Shown here: positions 42,234 through 50,626 of the stretch, in pieces
How the letters are laid out: each line of letters begins with the position of its first letter
How positions within the stretch are numbered: the stretch's first letter is position 1
DNA from: Gelidibacter sediminis
GTDB lineage: Bacteria > Bacteroidota > Bacteroidia > Flavobacteriales > Flavobacteriaceae
Direction: 5' to 3'
Assembly: GCF_004364975.1 (NCBI RefSeq)
Contig: NZ_SOBW01000007.1
Coordinates: 1,488,001 to 1,552,000 of the forward strand
Length of the DNA stretch: 64,000 nucleotides
Position numbers and translations under genes: made by a program
Notes under the pieces: generated by a model
Database searches by the model: none
What the model was told of the DNA's origin: nothing
The model's input: only the letters and a program-made list of their open reading frames with translations

Positions 42234-42262
42234 ACCTCACAGGTTTTTAAAACCTGTGAGGT
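42234..42262 (+). repeat. CCTCACAGGTTTT hairpin between E2 and E1
   Basis: ACCTCACAGGTTTT and AAAACCTGTGAGGT are perfect 14-bp arms around one T. A known type of dispersed flavobacterial hairpin; with TTT following, it could also end part of the transcripts. Confidence 0.7.
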
Positions 42263-42333
42263 TTACTACAATTTGCGATTGGTCTGGATAGTCTTTCCAT
42301 AGGCAAGCCGGCTAAACGCCCAAAACATAACAC

Positions 42334-44418
42334 ATGTCAGTAAGTAAAGATATTTTAAAAAAAGCATTTTCAACCCTTTGTACCGCCAAGGCCATGGCCG
42401 AATTGTACGAGGCTAATTTTAAACAGGTTTCAAAATACGTGCATGCCACCTCTAGAGGCCATGAAGCCATTCAGATTGCTCTGGGCATGCAGTTAGTACC
42501 ACAAGATTATGCGTTTCCGTACTACCGAGATGATGCGATGTTATTGTCTTTCGGATTACAACCGTACGATTTAATGTTGCAATTACTTGCAAAAAAAGAC
42601 GATCCGTTTTCTGGAGGACGCACCTATTACGCGCATCCAAGTTTAAAGGATTTCGACAAACCGAAAATTCCACATCAATCTTCAGCAACGGGGATGCAAG
42701 CCATTCCTGCAACGGGTGTTGCAATGGGAATGCAATATAAAGAGCTGCAAAAGATAGAAGACCAAGCGGCTAAACAATCGCCATTTGCAGAGACCAGAGA
42801 CCTCAAACCGATTACCATGTGTAGTCTTGGGGATGCGTCCGTAACTGAAGGCGAGGTGGCCGAAGCATTCCAGATGGCCGTTTTGAAAAAGTTGCCAATC
42901 CTGTATTTGGTACAAGATAACGGTTGGGATATTTCAGCCAATGCTGCGGAAACGAGAGCCCAAAATGCCTTTGAATATGCCAAAGGTTTTAATGGTTTAG
43001 AAGCCATAACAATTGACGGTGCCAACTTTGAAGAAAGTTATGAAGCACTCGAAAAAGTCATCAAAACTATTCGTGAAGAACGCCGACCATTTTTAGTCCA
43101 TGCCAAAGTCCCTTTATTAAACCATCACACGTCTGGCGTGCGTATGGAATGGTATCGTGATGATTTGGAAGAGGCAAAATCGCGTGATCCTTACCCGGTA
43201 ATTAAACAACAGTTAGTAGATGCCGGAATTGCGGCAGACGACATTTTAGATATTGAACATAAAGCGAAAACCAAGGTTCAGGAGGATTTTGAGAAAGCGT
43301 TAACCGCTGAAGATCCAAAACCTGAAGATTTATTTACCAACGATTTTGCCCCGACCCCAATCACAGAAGAAGTAGGGGAGCGTTCTCCAAAAGGCTCGGA
43401 AAAAGTGGTGATGGTCGATTGTGGTTTGTTTGCCGTAGAAGAATTAATGCGAAAGCACAAAGAGTGTTTGCTTTACGGACAGGATGTTGGAGGTAGATTA
43501 GGTGGTGTGTTTCGAGAAGCGGCCACTTTAGCACAAAAATTTGGCGACGATCGTGTTTTTAATACGCCAATTCAAGAAGCATTTATTGTAGGGTCAACCG
43601 TCGGGATGAGTGCTGTGGGATTAAAACCCATCGTTGAGGTGCAATTTGCCGATTACATTTGGCCTGGATTGAATCAATTATTTACGGAAGTCAGCAGAAG
43701 TTGTTATTTATCTAACGGGAAATGGCCAGTCAGCATGATTCTTCGCGTGCCCATTGGCGCTTATGGTAGCGGAGGACCTTATCATTCGTCATCCGTAGAA
43801 AGCATCGTCACGAATATTAGAGGTATCAAGATTGCCTTTCCAAGTAATGGTGCGGATTTAAAAGGGTTGATGAAAGCGGCCTATTACGATCCGAACCCGG
43901 TGGTTATTTTAGAGCACAAAGGATTGTATTGGAGTAAAGTTCCAGGAACAAAAGGCGCAACATCCGTAGAGCCAGCTGAAAATTATGTATTGCCATTTGG
44001 GAAAGCCTGGGTGCTTCAGGAAATTTGGAAACAGGAAGACCTTGAAACCTTAACCATTGTAACTTACGGAATGGGCGTGCATTGGGCTATGAATGCTTCG
44101 GAAGCCTTAGGCTTGAAAGATCAAATTGAAGTGATTGATTTGCGAACATTATTTCCTTTGGATGAAGACACGGTGATGAAATCGGTCAAGAAAACAGGAA
44201 AATGTCTTGTGGTAACTGAAGAACCCTCAAATAATAGTTTTGCAAGAGCGTTGGCAGGGAAAATTCAAGAGGACTGTTTTAGGTATCTGGATGCACCAGT
44301 TATGACCATCGGAAGTGAGAATATGCCGGCGATTCCGTTGAATTCTACTTTAGAAGAGACAATGATTCCATCAACCGAGAAAATCAAGGTTAAAATAAAT
44401 GAGCTACTAAATTATTGA
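42334..44418 (+). CDS. 2-oxo-acid dehydrogenase E1, fused alpha and beta subunits
   Basis: 694 aa. Residues 1-340 are the alpha-type part with the TPP motif CSLGDASVTEGEVAEAFQMA near 162 and VQDNGWDISANA near 193; residues 355-694 are the beta-type part with YGQDVGGRLGGVFREAATLA near 384 and VPIGAYGSGGPYHSSSVES near 470. The fusion is frequent in Bacteroidota. Substrate is unresolved: branched-chain 2-oxo acids by default, phenylpyruvate as a context-based option, since the gene closes the paa cluster. Partner of the E2 encoded 114 nt upstream. Confidence 0.9.
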   Translation: MSVSKDILKKAFSTLCTAKAMAELYEANFKQVSKYVHATSRGHEAIQIALGMQLVPQDYAFPYYRDDAMLLSFGLQPYDLMLQLLAKKDDPFSGGRTYYAHPSLKDFDKPKIPHQSSATGMQAIPATGVAMGMQYKELQKIEDQAAKQSPFAETRDLKPITMCSLGDASVTEGEVAEAFQMAVLKKLPILYLVQDNGWDISANAAETRAQNAFEYAKGFNGLEAITIDGANFEESYEALEKVIKTIREERRPFLVHAKVPLLNHHTSGVRMEWYRDDLEEAKSRDPYPVIKQQLVDAGIAADDILDIEHKAKTKVQEDFEKALTAEDPKPEDLFTNDFAPTPITEEVGERSPKGSEKVVMVDCGLFAVEELMRKHKECLLYGQDVGGRLGGVFREAATLAQKFGDDRVFNTPIQEAFIVGSTVGMSAVGLKPIVEVQFADYIWPGLNQLFTEVSRSCYLSNGKWPVSMILRVPIGAYGSGGPYHSSSVESIVTNIRGIKIAFPSNGADLKGLMKAAYYDPNPVVILEHKGLYWSKVPGTKGATSVEPAENYVLPFGKAWVLQEIWKQEDLETLTIVTYGMGVHWAMNASEALGLKDQIEVIDLRTLFPLDEDTVMKSVKKTGKCLVVTEEPSNNSFARALAGKIQEDCFRYLDAPVMTIGSENMPAIPLNSTLEETMIPSTEKIKVKINELLNY

Positions 44419-44478
44419 TTACAGGCACCTTTATTATCTGTAATAGATTACTTTGCGTCTTATACTAAAACCAATATT

Positions 44479-44742
44479 ATGAAAAAAGTAATTTTTATGT
44501 CAGTGATGGCACTATTTTTATCAGTGTCATTAACCTCTTGTAGAGACACAGAAGAGAAAGACGTTCGTACAGAAAATGAGCGTATCATTGATGACATGAA
44601 GGCTGATGGCGCCGAGATAAAAGTGAAGGAAGATGATGGCGACACTAAAATAAAAATGGAAACTGACGACAGAAAAGTCAAAATTAAAGAAGATGATGGC
44701 GATGTAAAAGTTAAAGTCAAAACTGATAATGACGATAATTAA
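44479..44742 (+). CDS. Small acidic repeat lipoprotein
   Basis: 87 aa. Lipoprotein signal MKKVIFMSVMALFLSVSLTS with the acylated Cys at residue 21. The mature protein is almost entirely Lys, Asp, Glu and Thr: two copies of a roughly 20-residue unit, KVKEDDGDTKIKMETDD and KIKEDDGDVKVKVKTDN, alternating charged strands. No family recognised. Could be a metal-binding or scaffold-like surface lipoprotein (inference). Closed by a terminator shared with the convergent SulP gene. Confidence 0.7.
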   Translation: MKKVIFMSVMALFLSVSLTSCRDTEEKDVRTENERIIDDMKADGAEIKVKEDDGDTKIKMETDDRKVKIKEDDGDVKVKVKTDNDDN

Positions 44743-44762
44743 TTTGTGAGATTTTCAATAAC

Positions 44763-44793
44763 AAAAAAGCGACTCCTAGAAGTCGCTTTTTTT
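44763..44793 (+). terminator. Bidirectional terminator
   Basis: AAAAAAGCGACT and AGTCGCTTTTTT, 6-nt loop, A-run before and T-run after, so it serves both the lipoprotein gene (+) and sulP (-). Confidence 0.88.
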
Positions 44794-46462
44794 ATAGTTT
44801 ATATTCTGATAGTGGTTTAGTAAATTTCTCCGGGTCTGCCGCTAAATGGTATCTCGGATCATCAATATCTTCAATAATTACCTCTTTGAACTTCGGACTT
44901 GCCTTATGGAGCAACACTTTGCTGTCTTCACTTAAATGTTTTAAACGGATGGTTTTTCCTTCCGCTTCGTATTTATTCACCAAATTAAATATGGCTTCAA
45001 TAGCAGAATGGTCACTGACGCGCGATTCCACAAAATCTATTTCTACATTCTGAGGATCAGTTTTTACATCAAATTTGGTATTGAAATTCTGAACGGATCC
45101 AAAAAATAAGGGGCCCCATATTTCGTAGATTTTTGTCCCATCTTCTTTGACCCGTTTACGCGCTCTAATCATGGTGGCACTTTTCCATGCAAATACTAGG
45201 GCTGATAGTATCACACCAATAAATACGGCAATAGCAAGATCTAAAATCACAGTTACTGCAGATACCACCACCAATACAACAGCATCAGCTACGGGAATTT
45301 TTCGCATAATTCTGAAACTCGACCAAGCAAATGTTTCAATCACCATCATGAACATGACACCTACTAACGCAGCAATAGGAACTTGTTCAATGTATTGTGC
45401 TGTAAATAATATAAAGGTCAATAAAGTTAACGCCATCGCGATTCCTGATAATCGTCCTCTTCCGCCAGCGTTAATGTTAATTACCGTTTGACCAATCATA
45501 CCACAGCCACCGGTGCCACCAAATAATCCGCTCACCATATTTCCAGCGCCCTGCGCCACACATTCCCTATTGCCATCACCTCTGGTTTCTGTAAGTTCAT
45601 CCACAAGATTCATAGTCATTAAAGATTCTATAAGTCCTACAGATGCAGCTAAAAAGGCATAGGGAAGGATAAACATCAGGGTGTCGAGATTAATAGGTAA
45701 ATTGCTCCACAGTTCTGTATTTGGTGTCGGGAATTCACCTTTTAAACCATCGCCGCCGCCTTCAATAATATAGGAGCCAACTGTGCTTACATCCAATCCG
45801 CCGAACACGACTACGCCAGTTGTTATTAAAATTGCCGCTAACGCTGCAGGGATTTTTGTGGTAAGTTTAGGCAGTAACCAAATAATGGCCATGGTAAGTC
45901 CAACTAACCCTAGCATTACGTATAATTCAGTGCCTTGCATGGGGATGTTGATATATTTCTTTAAACCATCTGCACCAATTTCAAGTTCTTTATGTGAGAA
46001 CATGCGCACTTGCGCTAAGAAAATTACAATTGCCAACCCGTTGACAAACCCCATCATTACCGAATGCGGAATCAAACGCACAAAACGCCCCAGCTTTAAA
46101 ACACCAGCGCCTATCTGAATAATTCCCATTAATATGACGGCTGCTAACAAATAGAAGTAGCCCATATTGTCAATAGGCGTGTCAAATAGCATTCCTTTGG
46201 CATGGCCTTCTGAAATAAGGTTTACAAAAATAACGGCTACGGCACCTGCTGCGCCAGAAATTAATCCTGGACGACCACCAAAAAGTGCGGTGATTAAACC
46301 TACAATAAAAGCACCGGATAAAGCCACTAAAGGATCTATTTGCGCAACAAAGGCAAAGGCAACTACCTCAGGAATCATTGCTAGGGAAACTGTAATTCCT
46401 GCAAGGATATCATTTTTTGGGTTTTGAGTGAAGTTTTGTTTAGTGGTTTTACTGAAAATCAT
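44792..46462 (-). CDS. SulP-family anion transporter with STAS domain
   Basis: 556 aa. About eleven membrane segments between residues 20 and 410; the SulP core shows LAMIPEVVAFAFVAQIDPLV near 26, GRPGLISGAAGAVAVIFVNL near 68 and AQGAGNMVSGLFGGTGGCGM near 300, and the cytoplasmic STAS domain covers about 440-540 (VEIDFVESRVSDHSAIEAIF). Family members carry sulfate, bicarbonate or dicarboxylates; in marine bacteria bicarbonate uptake is common, but the substrate cannot be read here. Confidence 0.92.
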   Translation of the reverse strand: MIFSKTTKQNFTQNPKNDILAGITVSLAMIPEVVAFAFVAQIDPLVALSGAFIVGLITALFGGRPGLISGAAGAVAVIFVNLISEGHAKGMLFDTPIDNMGYFYLLAAVILMGIIQIGAGVLKLGRFVRLIPHSVMMGFVNGLAIVIFLAQVRMFSHKELEIGADGLKKYINIPMQGTELYVMLGLVGLTMAIIWLLPKLTTKIPAALAAILITTGVVVFGGLDVSTVGSYIIEGGGDGLKGEFPTPNTELWSNLPINLDTLMFILPYAFLAASVGLIESLMTMNLVDELTETRGDGNRECVAQGAGNMVSGLFGGTGGCGMIGQTVININAGGRGRLSGIAMALTLLTFILFTAQYIEQVPIAALVGVMFMMVIETFAWSSFRIMRKIPVADAVVLVVVSAVTVILDLAIAVFIGVILSALVFAWKSATMIRARKRVKEDGTKIYEIWGPLFFGSVQNFNTKFDVKTDPQNVEIDFVESRVSDHSAIEAIFNLVNKYEAEGKTIRLKHLSEDSKVLLHKASPKFKEVIIEDIDDPRYHLAADPEKFTKPLSEYKL

Positions 46463-46532
46463 AAATTTTGCGATTGAAAAGGTGCAAATATAAGGTTTTT
46501 GAATCGAAGCGAAGTTTTGACAATCCCCTTAA

Positions 46533-46567
46533 AATAAAAAAAGCATTAGTTCTAAAAACCAATGCTT
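46533..46567 (-). terminator. Terminator of the DUF4136 gene
   Basis: On the minus strand AAGCATTGGTT pairs with AACTAATGCTT (one mismatch), followed by TTTTTTTATTTT. Confidence 0.75.
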
Positions 46568-46593
46568 CAAATTTATGTGTCGCTAATGTTTCT

Positions 46594-47142
46594 TTATTTG
46601 ACCTTTCCTGGAGGGTATCTCTCCATGATTTTTGCTACAAATTCTTTAATGCGTTCTTCTTTTTTCTCCATTTGTTGGGAGATATAACCAACTCCCATTC
46701 CTTGCCATACCAATTCTTTTTTATTGGCATCTATCAAATCTACATATAATGTGCCTTCAGTTGATGTAGACACTGAATTATATCCTGAATTCCAATAATA
46801 TGGACTCCAGCCCCAACCATACCCGTAAGGTCCATAGCCATAGTTACTATTATAGACATTTACCTTTTCACGAGATTTGGTAAAAATACTAACTAACAAG
46901 TCTGGATTTTCAGATTTTGTATAGCCTTTTGCCAATAATTCGGCTTCGATAGCTCTTAAAATACGACGTTTATCAAGATCACTAATTTCTGCTTTATCAA
47001 TGCCGGTCTTGTAAAAAGCGAAAGTTTTAAATTGACTAAAGTCGGCGTTCTTATCATAGTCTGAAGCTACTCTTACAGAGCTGCACGATGCTATTAAAAC
47101 AAACAGCATCAATACGGGAACTAGTTTAATTATTTTATTCAT
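46594..47142 (-). CDS. DUF4136 lipoprotein
   Basis: 182 aa. Lipoprotein signal MNKIIKLVPVLMLFVLIASC with Cys near residue 20. DUF4136 features: VASDYDKNADFSQFKTFAFY near 25, RRILRAIEAELLAKGYTKSE near 63, then a Gly/Tyr-rich stretch (YGYGPYGYGWGWSPYYW) and LYVDLIDANKKELVWQGMGV. Envelope protein of unknown function. It is 18 nt from the 3' end of hutU and shares its direction, so it is probably co-transcribed. Confidence 0.85.
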   Translation of the reverse strand: MNKIIKLVPVLMLFVLIASCSSVRVASDYDKNADFSQFKTFAFYKTGIDKAEISDLDKRRILRAIEAELLAKGYTKSENPDLLVSIFTKSREKVNVYNSNYGYGPYGYGWGWSPYYWNSGYNSVSTSTEGTLYVDLIDANKKELVWQGMGVGYISQQMEKKEERIKEFVAKIMERYPPGKVK

Positions 47143-47160
47143 GGCATTCTTTATTTAGGT

Positions 47161-49170
47161 TCATATTGAGTTCAATAAATCAGCGTCTACTAAATTTGGA
47201 AGGGTCACTTTTAAATTAGGTTCAGCCTCCATGGCACGCTTAATTGCGAAAATGGCTTCCTCATTTCTTGCCCAACTTCGTCTCGAAATCCCGTTGTTGA
47301 CATCCCAGAAGAGCATTGATTTTAAGCGTCTTTCCGCATCTTTAGATCCATCAAGAATCATACCAAATCCGCCATTAACAACTTCGCCCCATCCAACGCC
47401 ACCTCCGTTGTGTATACTCACCCAAGTAGCCCCTCTAAAGCTATCGCCAATGACGTTTTGAATGGCCATATCTGCAGTAAAACGGGAGCCATCGTAAATA
47501 TTAGAGGTTTCTCTGTATGGTGAATCGGTACCGGATACATCATGATGATCGCGTCCTAAAACAACAGCGCCAATCTCACCATTAGCAATCGCATCATTAA
47601 AAGCTTTTGCAATTTTAGTACGTCCTTCAGCATCGGCATATAAGATTCTGGCGTGAGAACCTACCACCAACTTGTTTTCCTGTGCACCTTTAATCCATTG
47701 AATATTATCCGTCATTTGTTGCTGAATTTCTTCAGGCGAATGCTTTTTTATTTCCTCTAAAACATCACAAGCAATTTGATCGGTTTTTGCTAGATCTTCA
47801 GGTTTCCCGGAAGTACACACCCATCTGAAAGGTCCGAAACCATAATCAAAACACATCGGTCCCATTATATCCTGTACATAACTTGGGTATTTAAATTCTC
47901 TACCTAAAGTTGGGTTATCTGACATTACATCTGCACCTGCACGGGAAGCTTCAAGTAAAAAGGCATTTCCATAATCGAAAAAATATGTGCCTTTAGCTGT
48001 GTGCTTATTAATTGCGTCTGCATGACGACGCAAGGTTTCCTGGACTTTTTCTTTAAATAAAAAGGGGTTGTTGGCCATCAATTCATTTGCATCCTCAAAA
48101 GAGATGTCTACAGGATAATAGCCTCCAGCCCATGGATTATGCAGCGAGGTTTGATCACTTCCTAAATCAATGTGGATATTAGCTTGGTCAAACTTTTCCC
48201 AAACATCTACAACATTTCCTAAATAGGCGATGGAAACCGTTTCTTTATCGGCTTTCGCTTTTTTAACACGTGCAACCAACGCATCTAAATCGGTGATTTT
48301 TTCATCGATCCAACCTTGATCTAAACGAACTTGGGTGATTTTCGGATTCACTTCAGCACAAACCGTAATACAACCAGCAATGGTCCCTGCTTTAGGTTGT
48401 GCGCCAGACATACCTCCTAAACCCGAGGTCACAAATAAATTCCCCTTTGGAGATTTTTTTATTTTTCTAAATCCGTTTAAAACGGTAATTGTCGTGCCGT
48501 GAACAATGCCTTGTGGGCCAATGTACATATAGCTTCCCGCTGTCATTTGTCCGTATTGCGTAACGCCCAAAGCATTGAATTTCTCCCAATCGTCCGGTTT
48601 GGAATAATTAGGAATCATCATCCCATTGGTCACCACAACTCTTGGCGCGTCCTTATGACTTGGAAATAAGCCCATAGGATGTCCAGAATACATGGTTAAA
48701 GTCTGCTCATCTGTCATTTCAGCCAAATATTTCATGGTCAATCGGTATTGTGCCCAATTTGAAAAGACAGCACCATTGCCACCATAGGTAATCAATTCAT
48801 GTGGATGTTGTGCCACAGCATAGTCGAGATTGTTTTGAATCATCAACATAATGGCAGCCGCCTGCTTTGATTTTGCCGGATATTCATCAAGCGGTCTGGC
48901 GTACATTTTGTAATCAGGTCGCAAACGGTACATGTAAATTCGGCCGTAGGTCTCTAATTCATGCTTGAATTCAGGTAGGAGTTCTGTATGGTGTTTTGGT
49001 TCAAAATAACGCAAGGCATTTTGTAAGGCCAGCTTTTTCTCTTCATCAGATAAAATATCTTTACGCTTTGGCGCATGATTTATGGTCTCATCATAAGGTT
49101 TTGTCGGTGGTAAAACATTTGGGATACCTTCTAAAATTTGATCTTTAAAAGAAATGGTAGTTACTTGCAT
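47161..49170 (-). CDS. hutU: Urocanate hydratase
   Basis: 669 aa, the long Bacteroidota-type urocanase (E. coli-type enzymes are about 555 aa). Hydrates urocanate to imidazolone propionate in histidine breakdown using NAD+ as electrophile. Motifs: HELITYGGNGAVFSNWAQY near residue 121, MYSGHPMGLFPSH near 160, VTSGLGGMSGAQPKAGTIAG near 247 (NAD site), and YGNAFLLEASRAGADVM near 408. The other hut genes are not in the window. Its ATG overlaps the upstream DUF5522 stop (TAATG). Confidence 0.95.
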   Translation of the reverse strand: MQVTTISFKDQILEGIPNVLPPTKPYDETINHAPKRKDILSDEEKKLALQNALRYFEPKHHTELLPEFKHELETYGRIYMYRLRPDYKMYARPLDEYPAKSKQAAAIMLMIQNNLDYAVAQHPHELITYGGNGAVFSNWAQYRLTMKYLAEMTDEQTLTMYSGHPMGLFPSHKDAPRVVVTNGMMIPNYSKPDDWEKFNALGVTQYGQMTAGSYMYIGPQGIVHGTTITVLNGFRKIKKSPKGNLFVTSGLGGMSGAQPKAGTIAGCITVCAEVNPKITQVRLDQGWIDEKITDLDALVARVKKAKADKETVSIAYLGNVVDVWEKFDQANIHIDLGSDQTSLHNPWAGGYYPVDISFEDANELMANNPFLFKEKVQETLRRHADAINKHTAKGTYFFDYGNAFLLEASRAGADVMSDNPTLGREFKYPSYVQDIMGPMCFDYGFGPFRWVCTSGKPEDLAKTDQIACDVLEEIKKHSPEEIQQQMTDNIQWIKGAQENKLVVGSHARILYADAEGRTKIAKAFNDAIANGEIGAVVLGRDHHDVSGTDSPYRETSNIYDGSRFTADMAIQNVIGDSFRGATWVSIHNGGGVGWGEVVNGGFGMILDGSKDAERRLKSMLFWDVNNGISRRSWARNEEAIFAIKRAMEAEPNLKVTLPNLVDADLLNSI

Positions 49171-49331
49171 TAGTTTGTCTTTAATTTTTTCTTATCAAAC
49201 CCGTATGGGCAATGTCTGCAGCCACTTTCACAACAATAACCCCGTTTCAGATGGTATTGTTCTGTAAAACAGCGATAACCTTCAGGGGTTAGGTAATAAT
49301 CACCTTCTTCAACAGGGATAATTTTCTTCAT
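49170..49331 (-). CDS. DUF5522 small Cys-rich protein
   Basis: 53 aa. Starts MKKIIPVEEGDYYLTPEGYR and has a cysteine cluster in GYCCESGCRHCPYGFDKK (residues 31-48), plus Cys21; this matches DUF5522, small proteins proposed to bind metal or Fe-S. The stop codon shares a base with the hutU start (TAATG), so it is translationally coupled and upstream in the same transcript. Function unknown. Confidence 0.85.
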   Translation of the reverse strand: MKKIIPVEEGDYYLTPEGYRCFTEQYHLKRGYCCESGCRHCPYGFDKKKLKTN

Positions 49332-49378
49332 ATTACAAATATAGTGTAAATTGGAAAGATTTTTGAAGGCCTAAACGT

Positions 49379-49711
49379 ATGATTCTAGTTTCAAAATTTA
49401 TGGTTCCTAAAGGATTTACTGGCATGACGTTATTTCCTTTTGTGTTCGTAAAATATGCCCAGCTTAAGCTTGACAGCGTATTTGTGAACCATGAACGCAT
49501 CCATCTCAGACAGCAAGTGGAACTTTTGATTATACCTTTCTTTATATGGTACGGATTGGAGTTTTTAGTCCGTTATGCCCATTATAGAAATTGGTATTTG
49601 GCCTATCGTAACATTTCATTTGAGCGCGAAGCATATCAAAATGAAGCGCACTTGCATTTTCTTAAAAAACGTCCTTTTTGGAACTTTTTGAAATATCTTT
49701 GTAAACCATGA
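49379..49711 (+). CDS. Small membrane-associated protein with HExxH motif
   Basis: 110 aa, not recognised beyond conserved-hypothetical. FVNHERIHLRQQVELLII (about residues 36-54) contains HERIH, a canonical HExxH zinc-protease pattern, followed by one hydrophobic segment (LLIIPFFIWYGLEFLV) and FEREAYQNEAHLHFL near 83, where a Glu and acidic residues could supply the third ligand. If real, it would be a very small gluzincin-like protein. Its TGA overlaps the next ATG by 4 nt. Confidence 0.7.
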   Translation: MILVSKFMVPKGFTGMTLFPFVFVKYAQLKLDSVFVNHERIHLRQQVELLIIPFFIWYGLEFLVRYAHYRNWYLAYRNISFEREAYQNEAHLHFLKKRPFWNFLKYLCKP

Positions 49712-50619
49712 GATTTAACTTAGAACTTTCCGAGAATCAAATCCTAAATTTAGATAAAAATAGCCAACAGTTAATAGCTATTAAAAGAGATGACCGGATC
49801 CATCCTCAAATTTCTGGAAATAAATACCGCAAGTTAAAGTACAATCTGGAGCAGGCAAAAGCTGAAGGGAAACGGACTATATTGACTTTTGGAGGTGCAT
49901 TTTCAAATCATATTTCGGCAGTAGCAGCGGTAGGAAAGGAGTATGGGTTTGATACCATAGGCGTTATCCGTGGGGAGGAACTTGTAGATAAGATTGCTAC
50001 CAATCCGACACTTCAATTTTCTCGCAGTTGTGGGATGCGGTTTAAATTTGTAACACGTCAAATCTTTCGCGTTAAAACGACTGAGGGTTTCATTCGAAAT
50101 TTAAAGAGAGAATTTGGAGAGTTTTATTTGATACCTGAAGGAGGCACCAATGAATTGGCAATAAAAGGCTGTGAAGAAATTTTATCTGAAGATGATTTTA
50201 ATTATGACTACATCTGCTGTTCTGTAGGAACTGGAGGTACTATTTCTGGTATTATCAACAGCTCAAAACCTCATCAGGAGGTTCTAGGGTTTCCAGCGTT
50301 AAAAGGTGATTTTTTAAGAGAAGAAATTAGTAAATTTGCCCAAAATTTGAATTGGGAACTCATCACCGATTACCATTTTGGAGGATATGCTAAAATAAAT
50401 GCTGAATTAATTAGTTTTATTAATCAATTCAAGGCCGATTTCGGTATTCCTTTAGATCCGGTGTATACTGGAAAATTGGTGTTTGGAGTGATGGATATGT
50501 TGCACCACGGATATTTTAAAAAGGATGCAAAGATTTTGGTAATCCATACTGGAGGCCTGCAAGGAATTTCGGGGATGAATACGGTGTTGAAAAAAAGGCA
50601 AATGCCCTTAATTAGTTAA
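49708..50619 (+). CDS. PLP-dependent deaminase/desulfhydrase (ACC deaminase / D-cysteine desulfhydrase family)
   Basis: 303 aa fold-type II PLP enzyme. The Schiff-base Lys lies in PQISGNKYRKLKYNLEQA near residue 35; FGGAFSNHISAVAAVGKEYG near 68 and CCSVGTGGTISGII near 170 (phosphate-binding Gly loop) complete the site. Shorter than typical 325-340 aa members. Substrate (1-aminocyclopropane-1-carboxylate, D-cysteine or another amino acid) is not predictable by eye. Translationally coupled to the HERIH protein. Confidence 0.85.
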   Translation: MRFNLELSENQILNLDKNSQQLIAIKRDDRIHPQISGNKYRKLKYNLEQAKAEGKRTILTFGGAFSNHISAVAAVGKEYGFDTIGVIRGEELVDKIATNPTLQFSRSCGMRFKFVTRQIFRVKTTEGFIRNLKREFGEFYLIPEGGTNELAIKGCEEILSEDDFNYDYICCSVGTGGTISGIINSSKPHQEVLGFPALKGDFLREEISKFAQNLNWELITDYHFGGYAKINAELISFINQFKADFGIPLDPVYTGKLVFGVMDMLHHGYFKKDAKILVIHTGGLQGISGMNTVLKKRQMPLIS

Positions 50620-50626
50620 TGAGAAT

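Noticed and set aside
45147-46427. Three plus-strand frames (114, 111 and 86 aa) within sulP
   Set aside because: Antisense of a membrane protein gene; Ala/Thr/Pro-rich translations typical of shadow frames.
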